Source: Dehalococcoidia bacterium
Lineage (GTDB): Bacteria > Chloroflexota > Dehalococcoidia > Dehalococcoidales > Fen-1064
Direction: 5' to 3'
Assembly: GCA_003153955.1 (NCBI GenBank)
Contig: PMCB01000132.1
Span: 40,791-66,295, forward strand
DNA length: 25,505 nucleotides
Shown one piece after another: positions 1 to 5,436 of the stretch. Each line of letters starts with the position of its first letter. The stretch's first letter is position 1. The notes beneath the pieces are model-generated. The model was not told where the DNA came from. It worked only from the letters and a program-made list of their open reading frames with translations, and ran no database searches. The position numbers and the translations under genes were made by a program.

Positions 1-1299
1 ATGTTTGCGGCAATGCTCAACGATATGATGCGGCCGGAACGGAAAGGCACGCTCAATCCCATCGACCTGAAAGACCAGCGGACGTTCGGCGTAGGGCGGG
101 TGGATAATTTCACCCAGAGACAATTGATGGATACTTATGCCTGCGTGGTCTGCGGCTACTGCCAGGACGCCTGCCCGGCCAATTACACCAAGAAACCGCT
201 GAACCCGCGCCTGATTGTACGGGATGTTAAAGCTAATCTGATGACCAACGGTCCGGCATTACTGAAAAAACAGGAACCGAAGTTGGACTTAATCGGCGGC
301 GGTAAAGACGGCAGCATCGCCGAAGATGCCCTCTGGGCCTGCACCACCTGCTATGCCTGTATGGAAGTCTGTCCCGTCTATATCGAACATGTGCCGAAGA
401 TTATCGAAATGCGGCGCCACCTGGTGCAGATTGAATCTAAATTCCCGCCGGAACTGCTGAATTTATTCGAAAATATGGAACAGCGCAGCAACCCCTGGGG
501 GATTGCGCCGTCCGACCGCGCCAAATGGGCGGCGGATTTGAATGTCAAACCGTTCGAAGCAGGCAAAACCGAATATCTTTTCTACGTCGGGTGTTTCGGG
601 TCTTTCGATGCCCGTTCCAAACAGGTAACAGTAGCCATTACGAAAATTCTGGATGCGGCCGGTGTTTCCTGGGGAATCCTCGGCAAAGACGAGAAATGCT
701 GCGGAGACAGCCTGCGGCGGCTGGGGAACGAATACGTTTTCGACCGTATGGCCCGCGAAAATATCAAGCAGTTCCAGGATAAAGGCGTGACTAAAATTAT
801 CACCGAATGTCCGCACTGTTTTACGACATTAAAGAACGAATATGCGCAGTACGGCGTCAAGTTTGAGGCTATCCACCATACCGAGTTAATCCAGCAATTG
901 CTGAAAGAGGGCAAATTGAAGCTGACCGGCAATGTTGACCTGGGGAAGACAGTCATTCACGACTCCTGCTATTTGGGACGGCACAATGATATTTACGAAG
1001 CGCCCCGCGTGGATATTACGGCGGCCACCGGGAAAGCGCCCGCGGAAATGGAACGCAACCACAAGCGCGGCTTCTGCTGCGGCGCCGGCGGCGGACGGAT
1101 GTGGCTGGAAGAAAGCTTGGGAACCAGGATCAATATCGAACGAACGGAAGAGGCCCTGAAGAGCGACCCGAAGACCATCTGCGTGGCCTGTCCTTACTGC
1201 ATGACGATGTTTGCCGACGGTTTAAAAGATAAAGGTGCGGACAGCAAGGTGCAGGTGCTGGATGTGGCGGAGATTGTGGCGAAGGCACTGCCGAAGTAA
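1..1299 (+). CDS. HdrD/GlpC-like Fe-S oxidoreductase, C-terminal part (5' truncated by window edge)
   Basis: This is an electron-transfer protein of the heterodisulfide reductase D / GlpC / LldE superfamily. Two [4Fe-4S] ferredoxin motifs are visible: C48, C51, C54, C58 and C114, C117, C120, C124, each ending in Cys-Pro. Two cysteine-rich (CCG) domains follow, one with CCGD near residue 233 and one with CCGAGGGRMW near residue 360, and the protein ends with CVACPYC. In this family such domains hold a non-cubane cluster or take electrons to a quinone or disulfide acceptor. The window opens on an ATG, but the first 45 residues resemble the linker that follows a membrane-bound cytochrome-like domain in longer relatives. 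I therefore read codon 1 as an internal Met and the gene as cut by the window edge. The acceptor is unknown. The TAA stop is followed at once by an AT-rich dispersed repeat. Confidence 0.85.
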   Translation: MFAAMLNDMMRPERKGTLNPIDLKDQRTFGVGRVDNFTQRQLMDTYACVVCGYCQDACPANYTKKPLNPRLIVRDVKANLMTNGPALLKKQEPKLDLIGGGKDGSIAEDALWACTTCYACMEVCPVYIEHVPKIIEMRRHLVQIESKFPPELLNLFENMEQRSNPWGIAPSDRAKWAADLNVKPFEAGKTEYLFYVGCFGSFDARSKQVTVAITKILDAAGVSWGILGKDEKCCGDSLRRLGNEYVFDRMARENIKQFQDKGVTKIITECPHCFTTLKNEYAQYGVKFEAIHHTELIQQLLKEGKLKLTGNVDLGKTVIHDSCYLGRHNDIYEAPRVDITAATGKAPAEMERNHKRGFCCGAGGGRMWLEESLGTRINIERTEEALKSDPKTICVACPYCMTMFADGLKDKGADSKVQVLDVAEIVAKALPK

Positions 1300-1330
1300 A
1301 TTCCGAATACCAAATCCGAAATACGAATAG
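1300..1330 (+). repeat. AT-rich CCAAAT/CGAAAT dispersed repeat, copy a
   Basis: Short degenerate units such as CCAAATCCGAAATACGAAT begin on the base after the TAA stop of the Fe-S gene. The same vocabulary (CCAAAT, CGAAAT, CTAAAT) recurs at 5255-5365, 6772-6865, 7378-7459 and 15550-15614. Confidence 0.6.
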
Positions 1331-1450
1331 TATAATTACCGGAAGTTTGGTAAAAGACCTTAACGAACGGCAGTCTATACCCGCCGTTTTAATCCCACGC
1401 ATAGGTTATTCTAAACAAAGCATGAATTCATTTTAATTCTCCCTTCCGTG
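1331..1450. other. Non-coding stretch, nothing recognised
   Basis: This lies between the AT-rich repeat and the MITE-like element. I see no gene, no strong hairpin and no promoter here. Confidence 0.5.
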
Positions 1451-1612
1451 AGGTTGTCCGAAAATAGGCTTAGAAGTGATTTTTATGGATTCCCGATCAG
1501 GTCGGGAATGACAAGCTGAAAAAGTTAGATTCAAGCAAAGTTTGAATCTAACTTGGTTTTTGTCATTGTCTGGCTTGACCCGACAATCCACGAAATTTTG
1601 GACACTCTCAGA
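1451..1612. repeat. MITE-like element, copy 1
   Basis: The ends are inverted: GTTGTCCGAAAAT at the left and ATTTTGGACACTCTCAG at the right. Inside are an inverted pair, TGGATTCCCG...CGGGAATGACA (1486-1513), a perfect 13-bp hairpin (1522-1534 with 1542-1554), and the arm TGTCATTGTC...GACAATCCA (1561-1589). The same order is found at 3955-4120. No reading frame is present, so the element is non-autonomous if mobile. Confidence 0.65.
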
Positions 1613-1676
1613 TAATGTATAGTGATTTAAAATGGTCCATTCAACTATATCGTAATGAAAAGTTACACGATTGTTA

Positions 1677-1714
1677 CATAATTATAGTTGACAATAATCG
1701 GATTCATAATTATA
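1677..1714 (+). promoter_or_regulatory. Two CATAATTATA direct repeats flanking the DUF4389 promoter
   Basis: Identical decamers lie at 1677-1686, one base before the -35 box, and at 1705-1714, overlapping the -10 box. Their starts are 28 bases apart. They could be half-sites for a regulator, or a chance effect of the local AT-richness. Confidence 0.35.
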
Positions 1715-1716
1715 AT
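1688..1716 (+). promoter_or_regulatory. Perfect sigma-70-type promoter for the DUF4389 gene
   Basis: TTGACA (1688-1693), a 17-base spacer and TATAAT (1711-1716) match the housekeeping consensus at all twelve positions. Transcription would start near 1723, leaving a leader of about 43 bases with an AGGAGG site before the ATG at 1766. Confidence 0.85.
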
Positions 1717-1765
1717 TACACCCATATGCATTAATAGTAATTAGTGCAATAAAATAGGAGGAAAA

Positions 1766-2074
1766 ATGTCGGAACAGAAACCGGAATCGAAAAATTATCC
1801 CATCACCTATAATGCGGTATACCAGGAGAAAATGTCGAGGCTGACCACTTTCTTCAGGCTGTTCATGATTATCCCGCAAATGATCGTCCTTTATTTTCTG
1901 TCGATTGCGGCTGCCGTGGTTGTTTTCATTGCCTGGTGGGCGATTCTTTTCACCGGAAAATACCCCAAGGGAATGTATGAATTTTCCGTCGGTATCCAGC
2001 GCTGGTCAACCAGGGTGAGCAGCTATACTTATCTGCTGACGGACAAATATCCGCCGTTCTCGATGGACCCGTAA
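1766..2074 (+). CDS. DUF4389 family small membrane protein
   Basis: This 102-residue protein matches the conserved core of the DUF4389 family: an N-terminal Tyr-rich segment, a hydrophobic stretch at about residues 27-62 that should form one or two membrane helices, then LFTGKYPKGM, a Trp-containing amphipathic segment, and the closing TDKYPPFSMDP. Its biochemical role is unknown. The ATG is well supported by TAGGAGG seven bases upstream. The gene is monocistronic: it has its own perfect-consensus promoter (1688-1716) and an intrinsic terminator (2103-2152). Such a promoter for a small membrane protein suggests high expression, unless the direct repeats over the promoter bind a repressor. Confidence 0.8.
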   Translation: MSEQKPESKNYPITYNAVYQEKMSRLTTFFRLFMIIPQMIVLYFLSIAAAVVVFIAWWAILFTGKYPKGMYEFSVGIQRWSTRVSSYTYLLTDKYPPFSMDP

Positions 2075-2102
2075 TTCAAAAAGAATAAACGCTTTTTTAA
2101 TT

Positions 2103-2152
2103 AAGCACTCTTCTTTCTTTCGTTTTGAGAGCAGAAGGGTGCTTTTGTTTTT
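2103..2152 (+). terminator. Intrinsic terminator of the DUF4389 gene
   Basis: AAGCACTCTTCT (2103-2114) pairs with AGAAGGGTGCTT (2133-2144) over 12 bp with one G-T wobble. A T-rich run to 2152 follows. Confidence 0.8.
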
Positions 2153-2171
2153 CCGCTTACCAAAATCGTTG

Positions 2172-2180
2172 TGTTATCAT
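2172..2180 (+). promoter_or_regulatory. Extended -10 promoter of the CDF gene
   Basis: TGTTATCAT is a TGN-TATNAT extended -10 box. Its 3' end is 8 bases before the ATG at 2189, so transcription would begin at or within a base or two of the start codon. No Shine-Dalgarno sequence is present. Confidence 0.55.
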
Positions 2181-2188
2181 TTAATTAG

Positions 2189-3133
2189 ATGATAAATCCC
2201 GACCATACGACAACCAATCACCTCGTTGATGACAGCAGCCGGGGACTGAAATTCGCTTTGGGCATTACAGCCGTGATCATGGCGGCGGAAATTACCGGCG
2301 GTATTTTCAGTAACAGTCTGTCTTTAATCAGCGATGCCGGCCACATGCTGGTGGACGTATTATCTCTTGCATTAAGCTTAATCGCATTGAATCTGGCCAA
2401 AAGACCGGCGACAGTAACGCGCACATTCGGATTGCACCGGGCTGAAATCCTGGCGGCCCTGGCCAACGGCGTCACTCTGGTTTTGATATCGGCCTATATT
2501 TTTTATGAATCAATTCACCGTTTCAGCAAACCCCCAGCAGTGCATACGCCGCTGATGATTATCGTTGCCGCCGTGGGTCTGGCCGGCAATCTGTTGACGA
2601 TACAATTACTGCGACGTACCCGCCGCAATAATCTAAATATCAGGGCGGCGTTTTTTCACGTTTTCGGGGACACAATTTCGTCGGTTGGGGTAATTGCTGC
2701 CGGTATCGTAATAGCGGTAACCGGTTGGGAACTTGCCGACCCGATTATCGCGATCGTAATCGGCTGCATCATTCTGTGGGGTGCGGTCAGCCTGGTCCGG
2801 GAATCGGTGGATATCCTGCTGGAAACCGTGCCTAAGAATATTCCGCTGGAGCAGGTGACGGAAACGGTGATGGGAGTCAAGGGAGTGGTGGAACTGCACG
2901 ACCTGCATGTCTGGACGATCACCTCCGGGATTTACGCCCTATCCACCCATGTTTTAATAGAGGACCAGATGCTGAGCCGCACCCGGGAGATTACCGACGA
3001 AATCAATCATTTATTAGCACAAAAATTTAACATCATGCACACTACTTTTCAACTCGAGAATGAAAAATCCGCAGATTGCGCGGAAGGTCTGGTCTGCCAC
3101 ATGCAGCGTACGCAAGAACCGGAGCATCATTGA
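2189..3133 (+). CDS. Cation diffusion facilitator (CDF) metal exporter, CzcD/ZitB type
   Basis: This 314-residue protein is a proton-coupled efflux carrier for divalent metal such as Zn2+, Co2+ or Cd2+ in the cytoplasmic membrane. Six hydrophobic segments span about residues 20-205, followed by a cytoplasmic domain. The two halves of the transport site are visible as H52-x3-D56 in helix II and H157-x3-D161 in helix V. The His-Asp arrangement is typical of zinc-type CDFs. The C-terminal part (about 210-300) contains HDLHVW and THVLIED, typical of the regulatory metal-binding domain. No Shine-Dalgarno sequence precedes the ATG, and the -10 box lies 8 bases upstream, so the mRNA may be leaderless. 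The stop codon overlaps the start of hpt, so the two are likely co-transcribed. Metal specificity cannot be read from the sequence alone. Confidence 0.9.
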   Translation: MINPDHTTTNHLVDDSSRGLKFALGITAVIMAAEITGGIFSNSLSLISDAGHMLVDVLSLALSLIALNLAKRPATVTRTFGLHRAEILAALANGVTLVLISAYIFYESIHRFSKPPAVHTPLMIIVAAVGLAGNLLTIQLLRRTRRNNLNIRAAFFHVFGDTISSVGVIAAGIVIAVTGWELADPIIAIVIGCIILWGAVSLVRESVDILLETVPKNIPLEQVTETVMGVKGVVELHDLHVWTITSGIYALSTHVLIEDQMLSRTREITDEINHLLAQKFNIMHTTFQLENEKSADCAEGLVCHMQRTQEPEHH

Positions 3134-3672
3134 ACACAAATTACCTGGATAATTTGAAAATACTTTATTCCAGACAGGAAATCGAAGTAGCCGTCGCGCG
3201 ATTGGCGGCAGAAATTACACGGGAGTATCAGGCACGAAATCCTTTGATTCTGGGTGTGCTGAAAGGTTCTTTTGTCTTCATGTCCGACCTGGTGCGCCGA
3301 CTGGATTTTTCGCTGGAAACGGACTTCGTGCAGCTGTCCAGTTACAGCCGCGGTACGAGCAGTGCCGGGAAGATTAAAATGGTGCAGGATATCAAAGCTA
3401 CGGTCAAGGGCAGGGATGTGCTGGTGGTGGAAGATATCGTGGATACGGGGAAAAGTCTGGCTTTCCTGGCCGATTACCTGCAAAAGAAAAACCCGGAGTC
3501 TTTACGGTTCTGCTGTTTACTGGATAAACCGTCGCGGCGGCAGGTGCCGGTAACCGTGCATTACCGCGGTTTTACGGTGCCGGATAAGTTCGTGGTGGGG
3601 TACGGGATGGATTATGCGGAGCAATACCGTAATTTGCCGGATATCTACATATTGAGCGATGATAAGAAATAG
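3130..3672 (+). CDS. hpt: Hypoxanthine phosphoribosyltransferase
   Basis: This enzyme transfers phosphoribose from PRPP to hypoxanthine or guanine in cytoplasmic purine salvage. The 180-residue length is typical. The PRPP-binding loop reads VVEDIVDTGKS with E101, D102, D105, T106 and G107, and the early motif GVLKGSFVFMSDL is also typical. I start it at the TTG at 3130, which overlaps the TGA of the CDF gene. GGAG lies 6 bases upstream, and the protein then begins as its relatives do. A TTG further upstream at 3076 would add 18 unrelated residues inside the CDF gene. In many bacteria hpt follows tilS, but here tilS is 6 kb away. A terminator at 3805-3833 ends the unit. Confidence 0.92.
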   Translation: MNTNYLDNLKILYSRQEIEVAVARLAAEITREYQARNPLILGVLKGSFVFMSDLVRRLDFSLETDFVQLSSYSRGTSSAGKIKMVQDIKATVKGRDVLVVEDIVDTGKSLAFLADYLQKKNPESLRFCCLLDKPSRRQVPVTVHYRGFTVPDKFVVGYGMDYAEQYRNLPDIYILSDDKK

Positions 3673-3710
3673 TTTGTTCCCATGCCGGCGAAAGTCGGAA
3701 TCCGGTTACT
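3673..3710. repeat. Relic of a GCCGGCGAAAG palindromic repeat
   Basis: CATGCCGGCGAAAGTCGGAATCC is a decayed palindrome of the type CCGGCGAAAGCCGG. A better-preserved relative is at about 6925-6950. It directly follows the hpt stop. Confidence 0.4.
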
Positions 3711-3804
3711 AGCCGCATTTTTATGAAAACTAACTATTGACGTTTACTCCCTGTATTTCAACCTCTTGGCACTGTTAATCGGGCCACGACGCCCCATCAC
3801 CTTT

Positions 3805-3833
3805 CCTCTTCCCGCGGGGAAGAGGATTTTTTC
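3805..3833 (+). terminator. Intrinsic terminator after hpt
   Basis: CCTCTTCCC (3805-3813) pairs perfectly with GGGAAGAGG (3817-3825) around a 3-base loop. ATTTTTT follows. Confidence 0.8.
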
Positions 3834-3839
3834 TTATCA

Positions 3840-3862
3840 AAGAGGGGCTCAACGCCCCTCTT
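3840..3862. repeat. Perfect 9-bp hairpin following the terminator
   Basis: AAGAGGGGC, loop TCAAC, GCCCCTCTT. There is no T-run on either side, so it is not an obvious terminator. It may be a second processing hairpin or a repeat relic. Confidence 0.5.
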
Positions 3863-3870
3863 GAACTCCC

Positions 3871-3927
3871 TTAGCTGCCCGATTTAATAAGTCTACTTTC
3901 AAGGCTGATTTTACAGTCGACCAGATC
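3871..3927 (-). pseudogene. 19-codon remnant of a second maoC-like gene 3' end
   Basis: Read on the minus strand, this codes LVDCKISLE and then a short divergent tail to a TAA stop. The intact gene at 4208-4675 codes the same nine residues at 4274-4300. Over 3902-3926 against 4278-4302, 23 of 25 bases agree. Within the shared residues all the differences are synonymous (GAT/GAC, AGT/AGC, CTG/CTT). Upstream (3928-3950) the frame is lost and the MITE-like element begins. This is best read as the leftover 3' end of a paralog. Confidence 0.6.
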
Positions 3928-3954
3928 ATTACAAAGGAGTGCAATTATGGCTCT

Positions 3955-4120
3955 CTGAGACTGTCCGAAAATGGTTCTTTATGACGTTAAATATGGATTC
4001 CCGCTTTCGCGGGAATGACAAATCGGGGAAAACAGCTTCAAGCTTTGCTTGAAGCTGTTTTCTTTTCAGTGTCATTGTCGGGCTTGACCCGACAACCCAG
4101 AGATTTCGAACAGGCTCGGG
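3955..4120. repeat. MITE-like element, copy 2
   Basis: The left end is CTGAGACTGTCCGAAAATGG and the right end CCAGAGATTTCGAACAGGCT. Inside are the TGGATTCCCG/CGGGAATGACA palindrome (3994-4020), a perfect 16-bp hairpin (4028-4043 with 4047-4062, loop TTT), and the arm TGTCATTGTCGGGCTTGACC onward (4070-4099). The layout is the same as at 1451-1612. The central hairpin has a different sequence there but is also perfectly paired. Confidence 0.7.
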
Positions 4121-4157
4121 AAAAAAGAAGAGGGAGTGCGAAGGCACTCCCTCTTCT
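4121..4157 (-). terminator. Intrinsic terminator of the hot-dog dehydratase operon
   Basis: AGAAGAGGGAGTGC (4126-4139) and GCACTCCCTCTTCT (4144-4157) form a perfect 14-bp stem with a GAAG loop. On the minus strand it is followed by a T run (AAAAAA at 4121-4126 on the plus strand). It lies about 50 bases past the stop at 4208. Confidence 0.88.
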
Positions 4158-4207
4158 GGAGCTCCGACTTAAAAACTTATTTTTGAAGTGCAGAGAGGTT
4201 GATTTGT

Positions 4208-4675
4208 TCAAGCAGTTTTGCTGGGCAGGATAATCGTGGCTTTGCCGGAAGTGGTGATTTCTCCCCTGCCGTTTTCCAGACTGATTTTACAATCGACCAG
4301 ATGTTGACTGCCTTCGATGTATTTTTTGGTGACTTTGCCCCGGCAGTACCAGGTTTCGCCGTCCTGCGGTTCGCTGATGGATTTCATGTGGCGGGGATAA
4401 TCCATCACGCCGTACTGGCAGGAAAACTTCTTTAAAAAGCCCTGTTCCCCAATCCAGTCCGTGATTAACTGAATCAGCCATTGCCTTTTCAGCGCGCCGT
4501 GGACGATGACCTGTCCCAATCCGGCAGAGGCGACGTAGACGCTGTCATAGTGCAGCGGGTTGAAATCACCCGAGGCCCCGGCCCACCGCACCAGCATTTG
4601 CGTGGTAGCGATTTTAGCCAGCGGCGTAATCTCGGTGCCGACTTCGACATCTTCCCAGTAAAGCTGTTCAGACAT
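4208..4675 (-). CDS. MaoC-like (R)-hydratase / dehydratase, catalytic hot-dog subunit
   Basis: This 155-residue hot-dog protein belongs to the MaoC / (R)-specific hydratase family, which adds or removes water across the alpha-beta bond of acyl-thioesters. The hydratase-2 motif is complete: GASGDFNPLHYD at residues 33-44, with catalytic D37 and H42. A second conserved stretch, VIVHGALKRQWL, follows at about 56-67. The start has GGAGG six bases upstream and overlaps the end of the preceding gene by 8 bases, so translation is probably coupled. The partner upstream has the same fold but lacks the catalytic His, which suggests a HadAB-type heterodimer. The substrate is unknown: a fatty acyl or a branched acyl-CoA are both possible. 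Confidence 0.85.
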   Translation of the reverse strand: MSEQLYWEDVEVGTEITPLAKIATTQMLVRWAGASGDFNPLHYDSVYVASAGLGQVIVHGALKRQWLIQLITDWIGEQGFLKKFSCQYGVMDYPRHMKSISEPQDGETWYCRGKVTKKYIEGSQHLVDCKISLENGRGEITTSGKATIILPSKTA

Positions 4676-5186
4676 GGGCGGCCTCCACGGATGGCGAATT
4701 GAGGGAACGGCGGATAAACATCAGCTGCTGTTTGGCGACCGGTTCCCCGGCCTGATTGTGATAAACGGTATCGAGGAAGGAGACGATAATGCTGCCGCCT
4801 TCGCCGGAACGTTCCCGTAAATTGCGCACGGTGGTCACCGCCGAGAGGACATCGCCGGCTTTGACCGGCAGGAAAAATTCGTATTCCATGCCGCCGTCGA
4901 GCACCAGCGACAAAGGATAACCGGCCTTTTCAAAGGCGGCTTCCAGTTCCGGGGGAATATCCACGGCCAGGGGACTGCCACGCGCCTGTTTACGCGGCCA
5001 GCCGAAGAAACCGGGCGGCGCAATAATCGTCCCATATTGCGATTTTCGGGCATATTCTTCGTCCTGAAATAGAGGATTGGCATCGTCGACCGCCTCGGCG
5101 AAACGGCGGATGGCGCCTTTTTCCACTTCATAATATTGCACCGCGCCGCTGGTGCCGATGAGTTTTTTGATTTCTTCCGGTATCAT
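4668..5186 (-). CDS. FAS1-like / MaoC-N dehydratase partner subunit
   Basis: This 172-residue protein has the MaoC dehydratase N-type hot-dog domain. Its motif region reads EAVDDANPLFQDEEYA (residues 31-46), where F40 stands in the place of the catalytic His seen in the neighbouring subunit (H42 there). The later conserved stretch TIIAPPGFFG and the LDGGMEYEFFLPVKAGD segment are typical of the family. In HadA/HadB-type enzymes such a subunit shapes the acyl pocket while the partner supplies catalysis; I infer the same here. The start is supported by GGAGA on the minus strand and by a TTGACA/TAAAAT promoter (5216-5245). It is the first gene of the two-gene operon. Confidence 0.8.
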   Translation of the reverse strand: MIPEEIKKLIGTSGAVQYYEVEKGAIRRFAEAVDDANPLFQDEEYARKSQYGTIIAPPGFFGWPRKQARGSPLAVDIPPELEAAFEKAGYPLSLVLDGGMEYEFFLPVKAGDVLSAVTTVRNLRERSGEGGSIIVSFLDTVYHNQAGEPVAKQQLMFIRRSLNSPSVEAAHV

Positions 5187-5215
5187 GATATTTTCTCCGC
5201 AAGTGTATATCCGTC

Positions 5216-5245
5216 ATTTTAACGGCAGCAGGCACAGACTGTCAA
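5216..5245 (-). promoter_or_regulatory. Promoter of the hot-dog dehydratase operon
   Basis: On the minus strand: TTGACA (complement of 5240-5245), an 18-base spacer and TAAAAT (complement of 5216-5221). Transcription would start near 5209, about 22 bases before the ATG. Confidence 0.65.
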
Positions 5246-5254
5246 ACCGGGGGG

Positions 5255-5365
5255 AGTAAAAATTCCAAGAACCAAATTCCAGAAGCCAAACAAATTCTAA
5301 ATACGAATATCGAAACTCTAAACAAATCTGAAATCCAAAGCATTAAACAAATTCAAAAAACAAAA
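5255..5365 (+). repeat. AT-rich CAAATTC dispersed repeat, copy b
   Basis: About 110 bases are built from units such as AATTCCAAGAACC, CAAATTCTAAATACGAA and CGAAACTCTAAACAAATC. This is the best-developed copy in the window. Unlike the other four copies it does not directly follow a stop codon of an intact gene. It ends just before the DUF2851 promoter. Confidence 0.65.
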
Positions 5366-5368
5366 CGC

Positions 5369-5397
5369 TTGACAAAATACACGGAAACGTGTAATAT
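5369..5397 (+). promoter_or_regulatory. Strong promoter of the DUF2851 gene
   Basis: TTGACA (5369-5374), a 17-base spacer and TAATAT (5392-5397). The predicted transcription start is near 5404. An operator-like palindrome fills the spacer and a second lies just past the start point. Confidence 0.8.
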
Positions 5398-5420
5398 TGG
5401 TGAAGTACACGCTAGCGTGT
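5379..5420. promoter_or_regulatory. Twin palindromic operators ACACG-N4-CGTGT
   Basis: ACACGGAAACGTGT (5379-5392) sits between the -35 and -10 boxes. ACACGCTAGCGTGT (5407-5420) sits just after the predicted transcription start. Both have the same 5-base arms and 4-base gap, and their centres are 28 bases apart. The placement is that of a repressor that would block polymerase. The regulator is unknown and none is encoded next door. Confidence 0.7.
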
Positions 5421-5436
5421 TAAGAGGACGGGTAGA

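Noticed and set aside
3929..4233. 72-residue open frames on both strands
   Set aside because: They lie within the MITE-like element and the terminator stem of the dehydratase operon.
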